From: Candidatus Methylomirabilota bacterium | GTDB taxonomy: Bacteria; Methylomirabilota; Methylomirabilia; Methylomirabilales; 2-02-FULL-66-22 | DNA length: 18,000 nt | NCBI GenBank assembly: GCA_016208645.1 | Contig: JACQXP010000045.1 | Span: 1 to 18,000 of the forward strand | Reading direction: 5' to 3' | Made by a program: the position numbers and the translations under genes | Part shown: positions 13,416-18,000 of the stretch, piece by piece | Position numbering within the stretch: the first letter of the stretch is position 1 | How the letters are laid out: each line of letters begins with the position of its first letter | Notes under the pieces: model-generated | Database searches by the model: none | The model's input: the letters and a program-made list of their open reading frames with translations, nothing else | Told to the model about the DNA's origin: nothing

Positions 13416-13462
13416 AAGTCCTAACGAGGGACGATCCGCGGGATCGTCTTTTGTTAGGGCTT
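13416..13462 (+). terminator. Leader hairpin, probable GlpP-controlled terminator
   Basis: GACGATCC (13430-13437) and GGATCGTC (13441-13448) form a perfect eight-pair stem with a three-base loop, followed at once by TTTT. Around it CCTAAC (13420-13425) pairs with GTTAGG (13453-13458), extended by AAG/CTT, making a second outer stem of about ten pairs. The structure lies between the promoter and the glpP start. GlpP is known in Bacillus subtilis to bind glp leader RNA when glycerol-3-phosphate is present and prevent termination, so this is the natural target here. The U-run is short, so termination may be partial. Confidence 0.7.
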
Positions 13463-13481
13463 CGTGTTTCTGGGGGTGCGA

Positions 13482-14081
13482 ATGGGAACCGTTCGAGCGC
13501 GCTTTTTCGAGAGCTTGAAGGCCCGACCGGTGATCGCCGGCCTGCGGGACTCGACGGGCGTCGAGGGGGCCATCCGGCACGGGGTGGGCGTGCTGTTCAT
13601 CCTGGGGGAGGACATCTTCGCCCTGCAGGAGAGCGTGGCGAAGGCGCACGCGGAGGGGCGGCTGATCCTGGCCCACGTGGACCTGATCAAAGGCATCGGG
13701 CGCGACGAAGCGGGCGTCCGGTTCCTGGCCCGCACCCTGGGGGTGGATGGGATCCTGACGACGCGCTCCAACCTCATCGGCCCCGCGAAGCGGGAAGGAC
13801 TGATCGCGGTCCAGCGGCTCTTCGTCCTGGACTCGGAATCCCTGGAGGCCGGCCTGCCCACCGTGGAGAAGGCCGCCCCCGACGCGGTCGAGATGTTGCC
13901 GGGCGTGATCCTGCCGACCATCGCCCTGCACCTGGCGCGGCGCCGGACGCTCCCGCCCCTGATCGCCGGGGGGCTGATCCGGACCGCGGACCAGGTGGAC
14001 GCGGTCCTCTCGGTCGGGGCGGTGGCGGTCTCGACCAGCGAAGCCAGTCTGTGGCGGTATGCCCCGAAGCGAGGTCGGTGA
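13482..14081 (+). CDS. glpP: Glycerol-3-phosphate-responsive antiterminator GlpP
   Basis: The 199-residue product is a full-length GlpP: RPVIAGLRDS near the start, then HVDLIKGIGRDE (65-76), GVDGILTTRSNLIGPAKREGL (87-107), VQRLFVLDSESLE (110-122), VEMLPGVILP (136-145), PLIAGGLIRTADQV (159-172) and VAVSTSEASLW. In Bacillus this protein binds glycerol-3-phosphate and leader RNA, allowing transcription through terminators before glp genes. It starts at the ATG at 13482, five bases after a GGGGG SD run; an in-frame GTG at 13464 would lie against the terminator stem. It heads the glp module and overlaps the next gene by one base (TGATG). Its own leader holds the hairpin, which implies self-control. 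Confidence 0.92.
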   Translation: MGTVRARFFESLKARPVIAGLRDSTGVEGAIRHGVGVLFILGEDIFALQESVAKAHAEGRLILAHVDLIKGIGRDEAGVRFLARTLGVDGILTTRSNLIGPAKREGLIAVQRLFVLDSESLEAGLPTVEKAAPDAVEMLPGVILPTIALHLARRRTLPPLIAGGLIRTADQVDAVLSVGAVAVSTSEASLWRYAPKRGR

Positions 14082-14911
14082 TGAGCCAGGGCCGTGGGGC
14101 CGCCGTGGAGCAGGGGACCAGCCGGAGATCCATCCCGGCGTTTCGGGGGTACATCTTCGATCTGGATGGGACCGTCTACCGGGGGGACCGGTTGCTGCCG
14201 GGAGCCCGGGAGACCATCGAGGGTCTGCGCGCCGCCGGGCGACGGGTCGTCTTCCTGTCGAACAAGCCCATTGATACGCGGGAGAGCTACGCCCGCAAGC
14301 TTCGTCACCTGGGGGTCCCGATCCGGACGGCGGATGTCATCAACTCCTCCTTCGTCCTGGCCCGCTACCTCGGCGCGCGGAGCCCCGGGGCGCGCCTCTT
14401 CGTCATCGGCGAGCGGCCGCTGCTCGCCGAGCTGCGCCGGGCCGGCTTCCGGATCGTGGCGAACGGCGATCAGGCGGACTGGGTGGTGATCGCCTTCGAT
14501 CGTACCTTCGACTACGCCAAGCTGACCGGGGCCCTGCACGCGGTCCGGCTGGGCGCGCGCCTCATTGCCACCAATCCGGATCGCACCTGCCCGGTGGAGG
14601 GCGGCGAGATCCCGGACTGCGCCGCCATGATCGGCGCCGTGGAGGGGGCCACGGCCAAGCGGGTCGAGGTGATCGTGGGCAAGCCGTCCCGCATCACCCT
14701 GGACGTCTGTCTGGCCCAGATGGGCCTCCGGGCCCGGGACTGCCTCATGATCGGCGACCGCCTGGAGACCGACATTCGGATGGCCCGGGAGGCCGGCATG
14801 GCCGGGGCGCTGGTCCTGACGGGGGTAACCGACCGCCGGACCCTGCGGCGATCGCCCATCCAGCCGGACTACGTGCTGCGCGACCTCCGGGAACTCCTCG
14901 CCGCGAGATGA
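14081..14911 (+). CDS. HAD-IIA family phosphatase (NagD/AraL-like)
   Basis: The 276-residue product has all four haloacid-dehalogenase motifs: FDLDGTVYRG with Asp27 and Asp29, VVFLSNKP with Ser60, the lysine of VGKPS (Lys201), and MIGDRLETD with Asp226 and Asp231. A type IIA cap lies between motifs II and III. Members include NagD, AraL and phosphoglycolate/glycerol-3-phosphate phosphatases; inside a glp operon the natural suggestion is dephosphorylation of glycerol-3-phosphate or a related ester to relieve sugar-phosphate stress, which is inference. The ATG overlaps the glpP stop, and the stop overlaps the glpD start as ATGA, so the three genes are coupled. The open frame continues far upstream to 13265, but that part lies over glpP and is not real. 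Confidence 0.88.
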   Translation: MSQGRGAAVEQGTSRRSIPAFRGYIFDLDGTVYRGDRLLPGARETIEGLRAAGRRVVFLSNKPIDTRESYARKLRHLGVPIRTADVINSSFVLARYLGARSPGARLFVIGERPLLAELRRAGFRIVANGDQADWVVIAFDRTFDYAKLTGALHAVRLGARLIATNPDRTCPVEGGEIPDCAAMIGAVEGATAKRVEVIVGKPSRITLDVCLAQMGLRARDCLMIGDRLETDIRMAREAGMAGALVLTGVTDRRTLRRSPIQPDYVLRDLRELLAAR

Positions 14912-16602
14912 GCGCGGCTCGGGAAGGACAGGCATCCCAGATGCAGGATCGGCTCCAAGGCCTGGACGGGCAGCCGTTCGATGTCGTCGTCATCGGCGGC
15001 GGCATGGCGGGGGCGGGCATCGCTCGGGACGCCGCCATCCGAGGCCACCGGACGCTCCTCCTGGAGCGGAAGGACTTCGCCTTCGGCACGACCAGCCGTT
15101 CCTCGAAGCTGATCCATGGGGGCCTTCGCTATCTTGAACTGTTCGACTTCGGCCTGGTGCGGGAGTCCCTGCGGGAGCGCGAGCGCCTCCAGCGTCTGGC
15201 CCCCCATCTGGTGCGACCCCTGCCCTTCATCGTTCCTGTCTACCGCGGGGCCAAGCGCGGCCTGGTCACGGTCCGCGTGGGGATGAAGCTGTACGACCTG
15301 CTCACCCCGGAGAAGCGGACCGAACCCTACCGGACCATGTCGCGGGAGGAAACCCAGCGGCGCGAGCCGCACCTCGAGCCCCGGGACCTGCTGGGCGCCG
15401 GGTTCTATTTCGACGATCTGTTGCTGCTGCCGGAACGACTCTGCCTGGAAAACATCCTGTCGGCGCGGCGGTGGGGGGCCCTCGTATTTAACTATGCGGA
15501 GGTTACGGCGATACAGAGCCGCGAGCCGCGAGCCGCGAGCCGCGAGCCGAGAGCCCCCGCCCGCCGGGCAAGCGGGGAGCGCCGAGAGTGGGAGATCGAA
15601 ATACGTGATGGGCTGGGTGGCGGGGTGGCCCGCGTGAAGGCCCGGGTGGTGGTGAATGCGGCCGGCCCCTGTGTGGATCGCGTCCGCCGTCTGGCCGGTG
15701 TGGACCAGGGGCGGCGGTGCCTCCGGACGACGAAGGGGATTCACTTGCTGCTCCCCCGCATCACCGACCACGCCGTCTACATCGCCGCCAAGCGGGACGA
15801 GCGGATGTTCTTCGTGATCCCCTGGCGAGGATTCTCGCTGGTGGGCACCACCGACATCCAGGAGACCCAGCGGGTGTTCCCGACCGCCCGCGTCCGCGAG
15901 GACGAGATCGCCTATACGTATGCCGGGGTGCGCCCCCTGGCGTTCGAAGAGGGCCGGGCGGCCTCGGCCGTCTCCCGCGAGCACAAGGTCATCCCCGAGG
16001 GGGAGACCGGCACGTTCCTCTCCATCACCGGGACGAAGCTGACCTGTTACCGGAGCCTGGCGGAAGAGGCGGTGGATCGGGTCGGGCGCGTGCTGGGGCG
16101 CCCGGTTTCCTGCCGGACCCACAGGTTGGCTTTGGACGGTTCCGACGGCGACGGAACGGTGGAGGTGCGCCTCTGGGCGGACGTGGCGGACGCCAGCAGG
16201 CGAAGCGGCCTGGACCCGGAGCAGATCCAGAACCTCCTGGCGATCTACGGGCGCCGATCCCCGGCCGTCCTGGAGATCGCCGCCCGGGCCCCGGAACTCA
16301 GGGAGCGCCTCTGCAAGCAGAATCCCGACATCCGCGGCCAGCTCCTCTATGCCCTGGAACACGAATTGACCGAGACCCTCAGCGACTTCCTGCTGCGCCG
16401 GACCGGGATCGGTACCAGTGCCTGCATGGGCCTGGACTGCTGCCGGCAGATCGCCGCCTGGATGGGGGAGATTCGGGGCTGGGACGCCCGGCGGGTGGAT
16501 GGGGAGATCGAGGCGTTCCTGGACGAGATCGCCCTGGGGCAGCGCTTCCGGGAGGGCTTGCGCGGACCCCACAGGGAAGAAACCGCAGATGAACGCAAAT
16601 AA
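14908..16602 (+). CDS. glpD: FAD-dependent glycerol-3-phosphate dehydrogenase
   Basis: GlpD oxidises glycerol-3-phosphate to dihydroxyacetone phosphate at the membrane and feeds electrons to quinone. The 564-residue product has the FAD-binding VVIGGGMAGAGIARDAA (27-43), FGTTSRSSKLIHGGLRYLE (59-77), the second nucleotide-binding strand VVVNAAGPCVD, TTKGIHLLLP, FFVIPWRGFSLVGTTD, YAGVRPL and ITGTKLTCYRSLAEEAVD, then a helical C-terminal domain. Two oddities stand out. Residues 204-227 (SREPRAA, SREPRAP and following) are an in-frame heptamer-repeat insertion between the NYAEVTAIQ and WEIEIRDG strands. After GTTD the usual stretch of about 25 residues before the FP-containing loop is missing. The last residues (ETADERK) and the TAA are themselves formed by a decamer repeat. 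The ATGA overlap with the HAD gene supports the start; there is no clear SD. Confidence 0.93.
   Translation: MSAAREGQASQMQDRLQGLDGQPFDVVVIGGGMAGAGIARDAAIRGHRTLLLERKDFAFGTTSRSSKLIHGGLRYLELFDFGLVRESLRERERLQRLAPHLVRPLPFIVPVYRGAKRGLVTVRVGMKLYDLLTPEKRTEPYRTMSREETQRREPHLEPRDLLGAGFYFDDLLLLPERLCLENILSARRWGALVFNYAEVTAIQSREPRAASREPRAPARRASGERREWEIEIRDGLGGGVARVKARVVVNAAGPCVDRVRRLAGVDQGRRCLRTTKGIHLLLPRITDHAVYIAAKRDERMFFVIPWRGFSLVGTTDIQETQRVFPTARVREDEIAYTYAGVRPLAFEEGRAASAVSREHKVIPEGETGTFLSITGTKLTCYRSLAEEAVDRVGRVLGRPVSCRTHRLALDGSDGDGTVEVRLWADVADASRRSGLDPEQIQNLLAIYGRRSPAVLEIAARAPELRERLCKQNPDIRGQLLYALEHELTETLSDFLLRRTGIGTSACMGLDCCRQIAAWMGEIRGWDARRVDGEIEAFLDEIALGQRFREGLRGPHREETADERK
15516..15555. repeat. GAGCCGC/GAGCCGA heptamer array inside glpD
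   Basis: Four exact copies of GAGCCGC, one GAGCCGA and a final GAGCC run head to tail, 5.7 units in all, within the glpD reading frame. The peptide is SREPRAA repeated. It is the same heptamer family as the inverted element in queA, but no inverted arm is present; a GC-rich unrelated stretch (CCCGCCCGCCGGGC) follows. Confidence 0.92.
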
Positions 16603-16610
16603 ACGCAGAT
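16581..16610. repeat. Decamer tandem repeat covering the glpD stop codon
   Basis: Three consecutive 10-base units, AACCGCAGAT, GAACGCAAAT and AAACGCAGAT, span the end of glpD. The TAA stop (16600-16602) is formed at the junction of units two and three. A related two-unit copy in the other orientation lies at 8138-8157. Confidence 0.8.
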
Positions 16611-16672
16611 TCGGGCCAAGGGGCCCACTGAGCGCCGACCCGGCCGGCGACAGCGCGCAACGCTGGCGCTCG

Positions 16673-16738
16673 CGCCCGGCCGGTGACCCCGCCGATGTGG
16701 TGTGGAGCTATTCCGGCGTGCGGCCCTTGCTGGAGGAC
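16673..16738 (+). pseudogene. Relic of a second glpD gene
   Basis: In one frame the bases before glpS encode RPAGDPADVVWSYSGVRPLL followed by ED. The core PADVVWSYSGVRPL is the hallmark segment in the middle of proteobacterial-type GlpD proteins (E. coli has WTYSGVRPL) and differs from the matching segment of the intact GlpD here (EIAYTYAGVRPL). Nothing else of that gene remains. In rhizobial glycerol operons glpD stands directly before glpS, so this fragment probably arrived with the ABC transporter genes. The bases now also supply the GGAGG site of glpS. The upstream 16611-16672 is GC-rich with no clear gene. Confidence 0.7.
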
Positions 16739-16746
16739 AAACGGCA

Positions 16747-17850
16747 ATGCACCTGACACTGCAGAACGTGACCAAAGTGGTCAATGGCCAAACCCATCTG
16801 TACGGCATCGATCTGGAGCTCGCCTCCGGCTCGTTCAATGTGCTGCTGGGCCCCACGCAGGCGGGCAAGACCTCGCTGATGCGGCTGATGGCGGGGCTCG
16901 ACCACCCGAGTTCCGGCAAAGTCATCGTGGACGGCAAGGACGTGACCTGCGTCAGCGTGCGCGAGCGTAACGTGGCGATGGTCTACCAGCAGTTCCTGAA
17001 CTATCCCTCTTTTACCGTGTACGAAAACATCGCCTCGCCACTGCGCCTGGCGAAGGGTTTATCCGCGAAGGAAATCGACGCCAAGGTGAGGGCTACGGCG
17101 GAGATGGTGCACATCGAGCACCTGCTCGATCGGCTGCCGGCGGAACTCTCCGGTGGTCAGCAGCAGCGCACCGCCATGGCCCGGGCGCTGGTCAAGGGCG
17201 CATCGCTCCTTTTGCTGGACGAGCCGCTCGTCAACCTGGACTACAAGCTGCGCGAGGAGCTGCGCAGCGAGATGCGCCAAATCTTCAGCCAGGGCATCAC
17301 CACCGTGGTGTACGCCACTACCGAACCCCAGGAAGCCCTGATGCTCGGCGGCAACACGGCCGTGCTGGACGCCGGGCGCCTGCTACAATACGGTCCGGCG
17401 CTGGAGGTCTACCACCGCCCTGCGACGGTAAGGGCCAGTGAGGTCTTCAGCAATCCACCGATCAACCTGATCCGGGCGAGCATCGGCGCGCAGGGCTGCC
17501 GGCTGTCGGCTGATGTGGCGTTCCCGCTGGCGGAGCACATGCGCTCGCTGCCGCCCGGCGACTACCAGGTGGGCGTGCGGGCAAACCACATCGACGTGGT
17601 GGCCCGCGCCGAGAACGGCGGCGTGATCCCGGCAACGGTCGAGCTGGCCGAGATCACCGGCTCGGAAACCTATATCCACGCCGGGCACGGCGATTTCACC
17701 GTGGTCGCGCTGGTCGAAGGGGTGCACGAATATGGCCTGGGCGAGGCCGTCAACCTCCACCTGGATCCGCGCCGGCTGTTCATCTTCAACAGCGCCGGAA
17801 ATCTGGTGGCCGCACCCGAGCGGACATTGAATAACAGGAGGACAGCCTGA
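16747..17850 (+). CDS. glpS: Glycerol ABC importer ATP-binding protein, GlpS-like
   Basis: The 367-residue product is a MalK/UgpC-class ABC ATPase: Walker A GPTQAGKT (35-42), Q-loop MVYQQFLNYPSFTVYENIASPL, signature ELSGGQQQRTAMARAL (133-148), Walker B LLLLDEPLVNLD (154-165) and a C-terminal OB-like regulatory domain. The switch-histidine position reads YATTEPQEAL instead of the usual THD. The unusual Walker A and this TTEP pattern are, as I recall, characteristic of GlpS in the GlpSTPQV glycerol importer of rhizobia and relatives, where two different ATPases pair up. A GGAGG site lies ten bases before the ATG, so the longer open frame from 16702 is not needed. The next gene begins at the overlapping TGATG. 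Base use is less GC-extreme than in the preceding glp genes, consistent with separate acquisition. Confidence 0.88.
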   Translation: MHLTLQNVTKVVNGQTHLYGIDLELASGSFNVLLGPTQAGKTSLMRLMAGLDHPSSGKVIVDGKDVTCVSVRERNVAMVYQQFLNYPSFTVYENIASPLRLAKGLSAKEIDAKVRATAEMVHIEHLLDRLPAELSGGQQQRTAMARALVKGASLLLLDEPLVNLDYKLREELRSEMRQIFSQGITTVVYATTEPQEALMLGGNTAVLDAGRLLQYGPALEVYHRPATVRASEVFSNPPINLIRASIGAQGCRLSADVAFPLAEHMRSLPPGDYQVGVRANHIDVVARAENGGVIPATVELAEITGSETYIHAGHGDFTVVALVEGVHEYGLGEAVNLHLDPRRLFIFNSAGNLVAAPERTLNNRRTA

Positions 17851-18000
17851 TGGCGCGGATCGAATTCAAGAGGCTTGCTCACAGCTATCGGCCGTCCCCG
17901 GAAAAACCCGAAGACTACGCGCTGCGGTCGATGGACCTCACCTGGGAGGACGCTGGGGCCTACGCGGTGCTCGGGCCGTCGGGCTGCGGCAAGACGACGC
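17850..18000 (+). CDS. glpT: Second ABC ATP-binding protein, GlpT-like (5' part only)
   Basis: The first 50 codons read MARIEFKRLAHSYRP, then EDYALRSMDLTWEDAGAYAVLGPSGCGKTT, ending in a canonical Walker A as the window closes. It is therefore another ABC ATPase, with a standard P-loop unlike its neighbour. An AGGAGG site lies eight bases before the ATG, which overlaps the glpS stop by one base. Two adjacent, different ATPase genes match the glpS-glpT pair of glycerol importers (this GlpT is an ATPase, unrelated to the E. coli glycerol-3-phosphate permease). Permease and binding-protein genes would be expected beyond the window. Confidence 0.85.
   Translation, partial: MARIEFKRLAHSYRPSPEKPEDYALRSMDLTWEDAGAYAVLGPSGCGKTT

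Noticed and set aside
13265..14080. Long upstream extension of the HAD phosphatase frame
   Set aside because: It overlaps all of glpP in another frame and has no protein-like motifs; the ATG at 14081 overlapping the glpP stop is the natural start.
14869..16572. 567-residue open frame on the minus strand opposite glpD
   Set aside because: Low-complexity Pro/Gly/Ala/Arg composition, and it lies antisense to a clear GlpD.
16747..17850. Loss of the switch histidine in GlpS as a sign of decay
   Set aside because: The TTEP pattern at this place seems normal for GlpS-type ATPases, which pair with a second ATPase; all other motifs are intact.

Overview
The window is high-GC bacterial DNA (roughly two thirds G+C by eye), gene dense, with strong Shine-Dalgarno (SD) sites before many genes. 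It reads as part of an environmental, probably metagenome-derived chromosome. The order yebC-ruvC-ruvA-ruvB-spoIID-queA-tgt-yajC recalls Methylomirabilota/Rokubacteria-like and deltaproteobacterial lineages. That placement is an inference; there is no rRNA marker here, and I see no tRNA, CRISPR array or transposase gene.

Minus-strand block (133-11327), read from high to low coordinates: yebC, ruvC, ruvA, ruvB (Holliday-junction processing), a possible 24-residue membrane peptide broken by one base, a SpoIID/LytB-type cell-wall protein, queA and tgt (queuosine in tRNA), yajC (Sec accessory), a transmembrane Ser/Thr kinase fused to a formylglycine-generating-enzyme-like domain, an Ldh-family dehydrogenase and an Asp/Glu-racemase-family protein. 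The 3' tail of an unrecognised plus-strand gene converges on the racemase gene at the left edge.

Plus-strand block (11670-18000): a ribbon-helix-helix antitoxin with an overlapping MazF/PemK-type toxin behind a sigma70-like promoter; a TPR protein; then a glycerol module. The module has a promoter, a leader with a terminator-like hairpin, glpP (glycerol-3-phosphate-responsive antiterminator), a HAD-IIA phosphatase, glpD, a short relic of a second glpD, and the two ATPase genes of a GlpS/GlpT-type glycerol ABC importer (the second cut by the window end). The likely logic is import of glycerol, oxidation of glycerol-3-phosphate by GlpD, disposal of excess phosphate ester by the HAD protein, and GlpP control through the leader. 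Glycerol kinase and the importer's permease and binding-protein genes are not in view.

The most unusual feature is a set of short-period repeats (6-10 bp units, several as facing inverted arms). Different families occupy most junctions of the yebC-to-tgt cluster, and one heptamer family (GAGCCGA/GAGCCGC) has inserted in frame inside both queA and glpD. Families that carry stop codons lie between genes or at a gene's end, whereas the family inside genes is stop-free in all six frames. Several genes preceded by a repeat lack a recognisable SD site. The arrangement resembles cyanobacterial heptanucleotide STRR repeats and, for the in-gene copies, Rickettsia palindromic elements.
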